A stretch of 33,773 nucleotides of DNA from Gemella haemolysans. GTDB lineage: Bacteria; Bacillota; Bacilli; Staphylococcales; Gemellaceae. The stretch lies in the NCBI RefSeq assembly GCF_028308085.1, contig NZ_JAQMFS010000107.1, positions 1 through 33,773 on the forward strand, in the 5' to 3' direction. The position numbers and the translations under genes are program-made. Positions 8,579-16,067 of the stretch are shown here, piece by piece. A model generated the notes under the pieces. That model did no database searches and was not told the origin of the DNA. It saw nothing but the letters and a program-made list of their open reading frames with translations. The stretch's first letter is position 1, and the number at the start of each line of letters is the position of its first letter.

Positions 8579-9934
8579 ATGACGAATAGAGATACTAATT
8601 CTCAGAACAATGAATTAAATAATGATTTAAATGGTTATTATGATCAAAATGGAAATTATATTCCTTATGGTTATTATGACGAGAATGGGAACTATATATC
8701 AAACGGGTATTATGATCAAGATGGAAACTTTATTCCGAATGGTTATTATGATCCAAATGGAAACTACATTTCAAATGGTTATTACGACCCAAATGGCAAT
8801 TTTATTCAAAATGATGGAAATAATCAAAATAATAATGAATTTACGCCTGCGGGTTACTACGATCAAAATGGATTTTTTATAGCAAATGGCTATTATGATC
8901 AAGACGGTAACTATGTAGAGAATAATCAATCTAATTTTAATCAAGATGTAAATGGTCAATATAATCAATTTACTAATGATAATCAGAATAATAATTTCCA
9001 AGGAAATGATAATTATTCTAATGTAAATCAAGAAAATACTGAGGAACAAAATAAGGAAACTAAAAAAGATAAATCTAAGAAAAAATCATCAAAACTTGGA
9101 TTTATAGTTGCGTTTCTTTTAGTATGTGTTATTGCTGCGGGAGTTTATTATTTTAAATTCTACAAGAAAGATGATAAGGTAGTTCATCTGGATCAATATA
9201 AGGTTGAATTAGCAGCGTATGGTACTAACAGACAAGGTAAGGTAAATGTTGATATAGTAGAAATCCCAGAAGTGAAAGATGCAGATGATAACATCAAGAA
9301 ATTCTTGAAAAAACCTGAGATTAAATATACTCCTACAGAAAACCTAGAAAACGGAAGTAAAGTAGATGTAGAGATAACGCTTAATAAAGATGAAGCTCAG
9401 AAAAAAGGATTGAAAGTCAGCGGAACGTTTAAACGTACTCTAACTGTTACAGGATTATCTGAAGAAAAAACTGAGAAAAAAGAAGAAGCTAAAACTACAA
9501 GTACAGCTTATTGGAATAAAAACAAAGGTGACAAACTTTATCAATTTGTGAAAAGTTGGGAAAAATCTTTAAACCAAAGTTATAAAGAGTATACACCGAG
9601 TAACCAAGTGAATTTCCATGGATTAAAACTTCCTACTGAGACAGAAATAGCAGGGGATGCACGTTTAGTTCTAGAAGGTGATAAACTGATTAGTATGAAA
9701 TGGTCACCTGAAGGGAATTATAAAGACGTTTATAATATAGTTGCTGTATTTTCTGATATAGATAAACCAGTAAATTCTGTAGCGCATCTATACTATTTCA
9801 CTATTTTAAATGGTGAACCTATCGTGTTAATAACTGAACAAAATCAAGGGAATTCTAAGAAGTATGTTTACTTCAGAAGAACTGCTAATGTAGACTTGCA
9901 AAAAGGTTTTGAAAATATAGTTAAGAGTTCATAA
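8579..9934 (+). CDS. Membrane protein with N-terminal GYYD repeats and C-terminal DUF4767-like domain
   Basis: The 451-residue protein has an Asn/Gln-rich N-terminal region with seven 12-residue repeats of the type GYYDQNGNYIPN (residues 19-115), a Lys-rich stretch, one membrane segment (about 174-193), and an outer part. The outer part contains a small domain with KPEIKYTPTENLENG and VDVEITLNKDE, resembling the YvbJ/TcaA-type extracellular domains, and a C-terminal region (about 310-451, with FVKSWEKSLNQSYKEYTP and TANVDLQKGFENIV) that I recognise as DUF4767-like. Lysines on the N side of the membrane segment predict N-in topology, placing the repeats in the cytoplasm. The RBS AGGAGGGA overlaps the dnaC stop, so it is translated as the last gene of the rplI-dnaC unit. 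Function unknown. Confidence 0.8.
   Translation: MTNRDTNSQNNELNNDLNGYYDQNGNYIPYGYYDENGNYISNGYYDQDGNFIPNGYYDPNGNYISNGYYDPNGNFIQNDGNNQNNNEFTPAGYYDQNGFFIANGYYDQDGNYVENNQSNFNQDVNGQYNQFTNDNQNNNFQGNDNYSNVNQENTEEQNKETKKDKSKKKSSKLGFIVAFLLVCVIAAGVYYFKFYKKDDKVVHLDQYKVELAAYGTNRQGKVNVDIVEIPEVKDADDNIKKFLKKPEIKYTPTENLENGSKVDVEITLNKDEAQKKGLKVSGTFKRTLTVTGLSEEKTEKKEEAKTTSTAYWNKNKGDKLYQFVKSWEKSLNQSYKEYTPSNQVNFHGLKLPTETEIAGDARLVLEGDKLISMKWSPEGNYKDVYNIVAVFSDIDKPVNSVAHLYYFTILNGEPIVLITEQNQGNSKKYVYFRRTANVDLQKGFENIVKSS
8633..8923 (+). repeat. Seven 36-bp coding repeats (GYYD units)
   Basis: Five contiguous units cover 8633-8812, then a 39-bp Asn-rich spacer, then two units at 8852-8923. Each encodes GYYD-x-(N/D)-G-(N/F)-(Y/F)-(I/V) plus two or three variable residues. 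The D-x-N-G-N spacing resembles a short Ca-loop but lacks a following acidic residue. Confidence 0.85.
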
Positions 9935-9940
9935 TAATAG

Positions 9941-9984
9941 GCTAGGGACAGATAGCGAAAGTGGTATTTGTCTCTGGCTTTTTA
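9941..9984 (+). terminator. Rho-independent terminator closing the yybS-dnaC transcript
   Basis: The left arm GCTAGGGACAGA (from 9941) pairs, with some G-U pairs, with TTTGTCTCTGGC (ending about 9978), followed by TTTTT. It lies seven bases after the stop of the GYYD-repeat gene. Confidence 0.75.
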
Positions 9985-10019
9985 CAAAAATATTATAATA
10001 AAGTTTTGGAGGAAAAAAT

Positions 10020-10997
10020 ATGAATTTTAAAAATAAAAGGTTGATATCAACAGTAATTGTTGTTGTTTTAGTAGTGTTTTCGCTAATTAAAGGTACTATA
10101 ACATCAAGTAATAGTAATAAAAAAGATGAGTCAGAGTTAAATGGTTATTTAACAGAGTTTTTACAAGAGCAAAGTATTACTAAATTAACCCTTAAAAAAG
10201 GAGATAGTAGCCAAGTAATTCAAAAGATTTCTATTGAAGGTGAAATTAATTCTGAAATGACGAATACATATTCACGAGGATCTGTATTAAATCAAATCAA
10301 AGAAGCTAAAAATAACCCTAATGTTAAAGCTATACTATTATCGGTAAACTCACCAGGTGGGGGAGTTTATGAAACTGCTGAATTATATAATGCTTTAAAA
10401 AATAGTGGTAAAGATGTTTATGTTTCAATGAAGAAAACAGCTGCTTCGGGTGGATATTATGTATCTACACCAGCTAAAAAAATCTTTGTGAATACTGAAA
10501 CAACCACTGGTTCTTTAGGGGTAATCATGAGTTATGTATTTGCTCAAAAATTCTTAAATGATCATGGAATTAAACAAGAAACTGTTCGTTCAGGAGATCA
10601 AAAAGCAGTAGGTGGTTTAACTGAAGACTTACCAGAATCAACTAGAAAAATTTTACAAGAACAAAATAAAGAAGCATATGAGAGATTTGTAAAGGCTATA
10701 GCTGAAGGTAGACACTTAAGTGAAGATGAAGTTAAGAAACTTGCTGATGGAAGAACTTATACAGGTACACAAGCAGTAGCGAATAAATTAGCTGATAAAA
10801 TTGGTACGGAAGATGAGCTTATTGATTTAATAAAAGAAGAAAAAGGATTATCTAATCCAACTGTAATTGAATTAAGAGCTGATAAAACTACAGAAAGTTT
10901 AATTTCTAGATTTGTTAAAGCTACAACAAAAAGTTTTATCTCTGAATTAAATAGTGAAGTAAATTCAAATAAAGTTGAACGTAGTTACTTAGGATAA
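10020..10997 (+). CDS. sppA: Signal peptide peptidase SppA (S49 serine protease)
   Basis: The 325-residue protein has one N-terminal membrane anchor (about 8-24) and an S49 protease domain facing outside. The nucleophile Ser143 is in TAASGGYY and the general base is probably Lys195 in SGDQKAVGG; their 52-residue spacing equals that of the Ser-Lys dyad in Bacillus SppA. Other family motifs are SVNSPGGGVYE (oxyanion region) and TGSLGVIM. SppA degrades leftover signal peptides in the membrane and in Bacillus also contributes to lantibiotic resistance. The start ATG 10020 follows GGAGG. It forms a two-gene operon with the RDD protein, whose RBS overlaps the sppA stop. Confidence 0.95.
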   Translation: MNFKNKRLISTVIVVVLVVFSLIKGTITSSNSNKKDESELNGYLTEFLQEQSITKLTLKKGDSSQVIQKISIEGEINSEMTNTYSRGSVLNQIKEAKNNPNVKAILLSVNSPGGGVYETAELYNALKNSGKDVYVSMKKTAASGGYYVSTPAKKIFVNTETTTGSLGVIMSYVFAQKFLNDHGIKQETVRSGDQKAVGGLTEDLPESTRKILQEQNKEAYERFVKAIAEGRHLSEDEVKKLADGRTYTGTQAVANKLADKIGTEDELIDLIKEEKGLSNPTVIELRADKTTESLISRFVKATTKSFISELNSEVNSNKVERSYLG

Positions 10998-11009
10998 GGA
11001 GGTTTTTAT

Positions 11010-11672
11010 ATGAATAATGAATTAAATAATAATACACCTTCATATGATCCTAATTTAAATGAAACTTCTGTAGAACTAGAAAATGATACGATACAAAATG
11101 AAGAATCTACTAGAGAACAGGAAGATCCTAAAGAAACAGAAGAAAGAGTAGATAAAAAGGAAAAAGATCTTTCGTTGCCAACAACAATAGAAGATTATAT
11201 GAATCTTTCAAAAAATTTCTATGCAGGCTTTTGGACGAGATTTGTTGCGTATTTAATCGATATGATTGTTATTTATGCTATAGCTAGTTTATTGAATACT
11301 TTTAGTTTTGGACTTTTGAATAAGCAACTAGATTTCCCAATTTTAGGAGAAGAATCTCTGAGTTATGTTATCGTTATGTTCACTTATTTTATCTCGATGA
11401 CTTACTTCTTTTCACAAACTTTAGGTAAAATGATTATGAAGATAAAAGTAGAAACTAATAAAGGTGATAAGTTAGGTCTTATGGATGTAGTTTACCGTGA
11501 GGTAGTTGGTAGACTATTAACTATATTTTTAGTGTATATCCCGTATCTAGCTGTTGCTTTTACTAATAAGAAAAAAGGACTTCATGACTTTATCGCTGAC
11601 ACTGTAGTAGTCAAAGAAGATTTTTCTAAACTTCGTCGTCAGATGAATGAAAAATTAGAAAGTAAAAATTAA
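11010..11672 (+). CDS. RDD-family membrane protein, likely SppA partner (YteJ/SppI-like)
   Basis: The 220-residue protein has an acidic, low-complexity N-terminal region (about 1-65) followed by an RDD domain: YAGFWTRFVAYLIDM (first conserved Arg and Asp), membrane segments near residues 80-100, 112-135 and 168-188, and the closing KKGLHDFIADTVVV motif. The RBS TAAGGAGG overlaps the sppA stop codon, so the two genes are cotranscribed. In Bacillus subtilis the equivalent neighbour YteJ (SppI) has been reported to inhibit SppA; the same arrangement here suggests the same role, but that is inference from position. The start at ATG 11010 is clear. Confidence 0.85.
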   Translation: MNNELNNNTPSYDPNLNETSVELENDTIQNEESTREQEDPKETEERVDKKEKDLSLPTTIEDYMNLSKNFYAGFWTRFVAYLIDMIVIYAIASLLNTFSFGLLNKQLDFPILGEESLSYVIVMFTYFISMTYFFSQTLGKMIMKIKVETNKGDKLGLMDVVYREVVGRLLTIFLVYIPYLAVAFTNKKKGLHDFIADTVVVKEDFSKLRRQMNEKLESKN

Positions 11673-11680
11673 TATTGTAA

Positions 11681-11716
11681 AAAGCTGTAGGTTTTAATAA
11701 ATCTATAGCTTTAAAT
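11681..11716 (+). terminator. Weak terminator after the sppA operon
   Basis: AAAGCTGTAG (11681-11690) pairs with CTATAGCTTT (11703-11712) with one G-U pair. The following sequence is T/A-rich (TTAAATTTC) rather than a pure T run, so termination may be partial. Confidence 0.5.
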
Positions 11717-11797
11717 TTCAAATTAAATCCTAGAAAATCAGCTGGGGTTGACAAAAAGGTCCTAAAATTTGGCAAAGTTCATATGAGAACTCATAGA

Positions 11798-11863
11798 CGC
11801 AGTGGTTTATTGATATCTAAATGCGCTTTATAAAAGCTTTTTAGATATCTAATAAACTGTGCG
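11798..11863 (+). repeat. Long imperfect inverted repeat upstream of copA
   Basis: The left arm (11798-11821, CGCAGTGG...TATCTAAA) and right arm (11840-11863, TTTAGATA...CTGTGCG) are 24 bases each and pair over most of their length with a one-base shift. The loop contains its own small hairpin (GCTTT, three bases, AAAGC). The element directly abuts the 11863-11922 palindrome. Together they fill most of the 380-base gap between the RDD gene and copA. The stretch 11717-11797 holds nothing I recognise. Confidence 0.7.
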
Positions 11864-11922
11864 GAGGTGACTCGACAAAATCGATTTCTACGAAATCACG
11901 ACTTTTGAGTCACTCCCTATAT
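11863..11922. repeat. Dispersed intergenic palindrome, copy A
   Basis: About 60 bases with outer arms GGAGGTGACTC and GAGTCACTCC and an inner hairpin GATTTC-TAC-GAAATC. The core CTCGACAAAATCGATTTC is identical in copy C at 17881-17935, and a degenerate copy B sits at 14731-14787. All three are intergenic. Confidence 0.85.
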
Positions 11923-11958
11923 CATAATGATAGCTGTTATTGATTATTTAAAATATTG

Positions 11959-11987
11959 TTGACAATAATTTTAGATGGGAGTATACT
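11959..11987 (+). promoter_or_regulatory. Promoter of the copA-copZ operon
   Basis: A perfect TTGACA (11959-11964) and a TATACT (11982-11987) are separated by exactly 17 bases, 67 bases before the copA start codon. This is one of the strongest sigma-A promoter matches in the window. Confidence 0.85.
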
Positions 11988-12004
11988 TAATTTATAACAA
12001 GGAC

Positions 12005-12014
12005 TACAAATGTA
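12005..12014. promoter_or_regulatory. cop box (CopY-type operator)
   Basis: TACAAATGTA fits the CopY operator consensus TACAnnTGTA and is extended to CTACAAATGTAG on both sides. It lies just downstream of the expected transcription start, between promoter and RBS, where a bound repressor would block transcription. No copY gene is in the window, so the repressor must be elsewhere. Confidence 0.8.
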
Positions 12015-12053
12015 GACAAGTAAAAATATTTAAAAGATAGGTGTGATTAATAT

Positions 12054-14507
12054 ATGGTAAAAAATGAAACATATTTAATTGAAGGGATGAGTTGTGCTTC
12101 TTGTGCGGCGCATATTGAAGATAGTTTAAAACAAGTTGATAATTTATCGGATGTCAATGTAAACCTTGCAACGAGTAAACTTACGCTTACTAGAGGAGAG
12201 GGAATAGATAGAACGGAAGTAGAAAATATTGTAGAAAAATTGGGGTATAAGCTTACTTATGTTTCTAGTATTGAAGAGCGAACATTTATATTAGAAGGAA
12301 TGAGTTGTGCAACGTGCGCGAAAAATATAGAAGATACGATTTCATCTTTAGATGGAACAGAAAAAGCCATTGTAAATTTCGCTACTGAGAAGATGGTAGT
12401 AAAATTCGATAAAGAAAAATTAAGTGTAGCTGAGATTGAGAGAAAAGTAGAAGAAGCGGGCTATAAAGCAAGATTAGAAATAGATAATTCGGTAGATGAC
12501 CAAGCTGAGAAAAAACAACAAGAAATAGATGGTATTTGGAAAAGATTTATTTATTCAGCTATATTTACAGTGCCTGTGTTGTATATAGCGATGGCTGAGA
12601 TGGTAGGATTACCTATGTTGGAAAGTTTAAGTCCAATGGGAAATCCAAAGTTATTTTCAACTGTACAGTTTATTCTGGTGTTACCTGTTTTGTATTTTGG
12701 TAGAAAATTCTTTAGTGTAGGAATTAGAGCTATTCTTAGAAGAAAACCTAATATGGATTCTTTAGTAGCGTTAGGAGCAGGGGCAGCATCCTTATATAGT
12801 GTTTATTCAACCGTATTGGTATATTTAGGTGATGAACATGCAGCTATGAATTTGTATTATGAATCTGCAGCGGTAATCTTAACATTGATTACACTAGGTA
12901 AATACTTTGAAGGAGTATCGAAAAGTCGTACTACAAATGCTATTAGTAAGTTGGTCGGATTGGTACCAAAAACGGCTAATTTAATAAAAGATGGTGAAGA
13001 ACATGTAGTAGCCGTAGATGAAATATCTACAGGTGATATACTACTTGTTCGTCCTGGTGAAAAAGTACCTCTTGATGGAGTCGTGATTGAAGGTCGTTCG
13101 ACTATAGATGAATCAATGTTAACAGGGGAAAGTATCCCTGTAGAAAAAGATATTAATAGTAAAGTAGTAGGAGCAAGTATCAATAAAACAGGTGTTTTCA
13201 AAATGAAAGTTACCAAAGTTGGAAAAGATACTACTTTATCACAAATTATTAAACTTGTTGAAGATGCTCAAAATTCTAAAGCTCCGATTGCAAAACTTGC
13301 AGATAAAATTTCAGGAGTATTTGTTCCTATTGTTATTGTTTTAGCACTAATAGCTGGAATTTTATGGTACTTTGTTGGAGATGCATCTTGGAGTTTTTCT
13401 CTAAAAATTATTATCGCAGTGCTTGTTATTGCTTGTCCTTGTGCCTTAGGTTTAGCTACACCGACAGCTATAATGGTAGGTACAGGTAAGGGAGCTGAAC
13501 ACGGTATTTTAATAAAAAGTTCAGAAGCTTTGCAGTTAGCTAAAGAAGTTGATACTGTTGTTTTTGATAAAACTGGAACATTGACAGAAGGTAAAATTTC
13601 AGTAACTAATATAGTAACATTTAATAATTTATCTGAAGAAGTTCTATTGCAACTTGCAGCGAGTGTAGAATATCTTTCAGAACACCCGTTAGGTCTAGCT
13701 ATAGTAGATGAAGCTAAAAATAGAAATTTGGAACTAGTAGAAGTTAAAGATTTTAGTTCGTTAACAGGATTAGGTATTTCATCAAAAGTTGATGGAAAGT
13801 CAGTACTTATCGGTAATAAGAAATTAATGGTGGAAAATAATATTTCTATAAAAGATTCAGTTGAAAAAGCAGAGAAATTTGCTTCAGAAGGAAAAACACC
13901 ATTATTCATAGCTGTAGACTCTGAACTAGCTGGAATCATAGCTGTTGCCGATCAAATAAAAGCAAGTAGTTTAAAAACTGTTGAAAAATTACATAGCTTA
14001 GGGTTAGAGGTAGTTATGTTGACTGGTGACAATAAAAAAACTGCTGAGGTAATTGCAAATCAATTATCAATAGATAAAGTAGTGAGTGAAGTTCTACCAG
14101 AAGATAAAGCGAATGAAATCAAAAAACTCCAAGCTCAAGGTAAAAAGGTAGCAATGGTCGGTGATGGTATTAATGATGCACCAGCACTAGTACAAGCAGA
14201 AGTCGGAATAGCGGTAGGAACAGGAACGGATGTAGCAATCGATGCGGCAGATATAGTGTTGATGAAACCTGACTTAAATTCTGTTGTTAATGCTATAGTT
14301 TTAAGTAAAAAAACTATAACAAATATTAAAGAAAATCTATTTTGGGCATTCTTCTATAATGTTATAGGTATTCCTTTTGCGATGGGAGTATTCTATATAT
14401 TCGGAGGACCGTTGTTAAATCCGATGTTGGCAGGAGCTGCAATGAGCTTTAGTTCTATATCTGTAGTATTAAATGCTTTAAGATTAAAAAGAGTAAAATT
14501 AAATTAA
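12054..14507 (+). CDS. copA: Copper-exporting P1B-type ATPase
   Basis: The 817-residue protein has two N-terminal heavy-metal domains with CxxC pairs (Cys14/Cys17 in GMSCASC and Cys85/Cys88 in GMSCATC), then the P-type ATPase core: TGES actuator motif, intramembrane CPC (461-463), phosphorylation motif DKTGT (505-509), SEHPLG nucleotide-binding motif (His544) and GDGINDAP hinge. These are the marks of a Cu(I) exporter in the plasma membrane. It starts at ATG 12054 after AGGTG. The promoter and cop box upstream and copZ downstream (22 bases) make a compact copper-resistance operon, presumably derepressed by copper. No defect is visible. Confidence 0.96.
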   Translation: MVKNETYLIEGMSCASCAAHIEDSLKQVDNLSDVNVNLATSKLTLTRGEGIDRTEVENIVEKLGYKLTYVSSIEERTFILEGMSCATCAKNIEDTISSLDGTEKAIVNFATEKMVVKFDKEKLSVAEIERKVEEAGYKARLEIDNSVDDQAEKKQQEIDGIWKRFIYSAIFTVPVLYIAMAEMVGLPMLESLSPMGNPKLFSTVQFILVLPVLYFGRKFFSVGIRAILRRKPNMDSLVALGAGAASLYSVYSTVLVYLGDEHAAMNLYYESAAVILTLITLGKYFEGVSKSRTTNAISKLVGLVPKTANLIKDGEEHVVAVDEISTGDILLVRPGEKVPLDGVVIEGRSTIDESMLTGESIPVEKDINSKVVGASINKTGVFKMKVTKVGKDTTLSQIIKLVEDAQNSKAPIAKLADKISGVFVPIVIVLALIAGILWYFVGDASWSFSLKIIIAVLVIACPCALGLATPTAIMVGTGKGAEHGILIKSSEALQLAKEVDTVVFDKTGTLTEGKISVTNIVTFNNLSEEVLLQLAASVEYLSEHPLGLAIVDEAKNRNLELVEVKDFSSLTGLGISSKVDGKSVLIGNKKLMVENNISIKDSVEKAEKFASEGKTPLFIAVDSELAGIIAVADQIKASSLKTVEKLHSLGLEVVMLTGDNKKTAEVIANQLSIDKVVSEVLPEDKANEIKKLQAQGKKVAMVGDGINDAPALVQAEVGIAVGTGTDVAIDAADIVLMKPDLNSVVNAIVLSKKTITNIKENLFWAFFYNVIGIPFAMGVFYIFGGPLLNPMLAGAAMSFSSISVVLNALRLKRVKLN

Positions 14508-14529
14508 TAAAAAGAAAGAAGGATTAATC

Positions 14530-14724
14530 ATGAAAAATGAATATAGTATCGAAGGTGTAAAATGTGGTGGTTGTGTCGCTGCAGTTAAAGAAAAATTATC
14601 AAAATTAGATAATGTTGATAATATAGAAGTTAATATTCAAGAAAAAACTGTCGTAGTTGAAGGAGAAGTATCAAAAGAAGATCTCCAAGCTGCGTTAGAA
14701 GGTACAAATTATAAAATAGATTAG
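14530..14724 (+). CDS. copZ: Copper chaperone CopZ
   Basis: A 64-residue single heavy-metal-associated domain with the metal-binding pair Cys13-Gly-Gly-Cys16 in GVKCGGC, a ferredoxin-like beta-alpha-beta pattern, and the family's usual length. The usual Met before the first Cys (MxCxxC) is replaced: the loop reads VKCGGC. CopZ proteins carry Cu(I) in the cytoplasm to CopA and to the CopY repressor. The RBS GAAGGA precedes ATG 14530, and the gene follows copA by 22 bases with no terminator between, so they are cotranscribed. Confidence 0.9.
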   Translation: MKNEYSIEGVKCGGCVAAVKEKLSKLDNVDNIEVNIQEKTVVVEGEVSKEDLQAALEGTNYKID

Positions 14725-14730
14725 CAAAAA

Positions 14731-14787
14731 GTGGGATTGATTCGACAAATTTGATTTTTTTGACATCGTGATTTGGAGTCATTCCTA
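14731..14787. repeat. Dispersed intergenic palindrome, copy B (degenerate)
   Basis: It begins GTGGGATTGATTCGACAAA and ends GGAGTCATTCCTA, matching copies A and C in the outer arms and the TCGACAAA and ATCGTGATTT cores but with a disrupted centre. It sits six bases after the copZ stop, so copies A and B flank the cop operon. Confidence 0.7.
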
Positions 14788-14796
14788 ATAAAGAAA

Positions 14797-14838
14797 CACC
14801 TTAGGATTAGTTTTAATCTAATTCTAAGGTGCTTTTTT
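14797..14838. terminator. Terminator between copZ and degV (convergent)
   Basis: CACCTTAGGATTAG (14797-14810) pairs with CTAATTCTAAGGTG (14818-14831) with one G-U pair, then C and TTTTTT. It lies between two convergent genes. The minus-strand side has only an imperfect T run, so it is stronger for copZ than for degV. Confidence 0.88.
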
Positions 14839-14865
14839 ATGTAAAGGAGTGTATCTGTATTTTTA

Positions 14866-15702
14866 TTATTTATCGTATTCTAAATATCCGATTGCTATTG
14901 CTTTAGGTCCTGCGTGAGATCCAATTACAGGTGATACGATTTCTGTTTCTACTTCGATTTCTCCGAAAGTTTTTTTAATCGAAGATAATGCTTTTTCTAA
15001 TAATTCATCATTTGTATAAAGAACAAATAAGCTCTTTGGATTTTTTTCTTTTATTTCTTCACACATTTTTGAAAGAACTTTATTCATTCCTCTATGTTTT
15101 CCACTTACTGAAAGTAGACCATCTTTAATAGTTATAATAGGAAGAATATTTAGTAGGTTTGACAAAACGAACTGAGCTTTCGTAAGTCTCCCACCTGCGT
15201 ATAAATATTGCATAGTTTCTACTGTTACTAGAACATTGTGTTGCTGTGAAAGTTCTGCATATCTTTTTTCTATATTTTCAAATGTTAAACTTCCTTCTTC
15301 GAATTCTTTGATAATCTTCTCGATTGCTATTCCTACCATTCTTGCTATTTGAAGAGTATCTATTATTTTAATATCAATTCCATCAATAAGTTCTTTAGCT
15401 TGTACAAAAGAAGAGTATGTTCCTGATAATTTAGAGGAAACGCTGAAAGCGACGATACGCTCAACACCTTGTTGCTTTAATTCTTCATAGACACTTAGTA
15501 TTTTACCTACAGCTGGTTGGCTTGTACTAGGTTTTTGTCCGTTATGTATCCTCTCATAAAATTCATCAGGAGTAATAGTTACGTTATCCTCAAAAATTTC
15601 ATCGTCAAGACGAACCTCTACTGGGATAACTGTAATTGGATTGTTATTCGCAAAATTTTTATTAATTTGTAATGCTGAATCGCACACAAAAGCTGTTTTC
15701 AT
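14866..15702 (-). CDS. DegV family protein (FakB-type fatty-acid-binding protein)
   Basis: A 278-residue DegV-fold protein. Family motifs are the N-terminal VCDSA (nucleus of the acyl pocket), KPSTSQPAVG, FSVSSKLSGTYSS and AGGRLTKAQ, in normal order and spacing. DegV/FakB proteins bind a fatty acid and present it to the kinase FakA for phosphorylation, feeding host fatty acids into membrane lipids. I place the start at 15702 (MKTAF) rather than at the ATG 15 bases upstream, because GAGG lies nine bases before the inner ATG and the outer one has no RBS. It is alone on the minus strand; the fakA kinase gene is not in view. Confidence 0.9.
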   Translation of the reverse strand: MKTAFVCDSALQINKNFANNNPITVIPVEVRLDDEIFEDNVTITPDEFYERIHNGQKPSTSQPAVGKILSVYEELKQQGVERIVAFSVSSKLSGTYSSFVQAKELIDGIDIKIIDTLQIARMVGIAIEKIIKEFEEGSLTFENIEKRYAELSQQHNVLVTVETMQYLYAGGRLTKAQFVLSNLLNILPIITIKDGLLSVSGKHRGMNKVLSKMCEEIKEKNPKSLFVLYTNDELLEKALSSIKKTFGEIEVETEIVSPVIGSHAGPKAIAIGYLEYDK

Positions 15703-16020
15703 AAATTTTAACCTCATGTTTTATTTTATATTCAAAATTATTGTAGCTTTACTACGTTTTTATATAATACACTAAAAATAAAATTTTTTCAAATAAAAAG
15801 TGAAATAAAAAATTCACTTTTATATATAGATAATGTATCAAAAGTTGAATAAAATAACATGTTAAGGTTTTAATAGTATTGAAATTAATTTAGAAAGTTA
15901 CATGCTTTATCTCTAATTATATTTATATTTGTTGATGGAGATATTTAACAACTATCAAAGAATGATAAAAAATACTACTAAACCTATAATAAAAATGAAT
16001 ACTTAAGCTAGATTAATTTA

Positions 16021-16029
16021 TGTTATAAT
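16021..16029 (+). promoter_or_regulatory. Extended -10 promoter for the DXS-like gene; description of the 15703-16067 gap
   Basis: TGTTATAAT at 16021-16029 is an extended -10 (TGnTATAAT), 38 bases before the start codon; the -35 region is poor, as is common with extended -10 promoters. The rest of the gap holds a probable minus-strand degV promoter near 15766-15792 (TATTAT and TTGAAA on that strand) and a small AT-rich hairpin with arms AAAGTGAA and TTCACTTT near 15797-15820. Nothing else is recognised. Confidence 0.6.
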
Positions 16030-16067
16030 GATATTAATACAAATAGATAGAAATAGGAGGGATAAAT

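Noticed and set aside
8633-8923. Regular 36-bp repeats that might be taken for a CRISPR array
   Set aside because: The repeats are in frame with a gene, contiguous without unique spacers, and vary at third codon positions.
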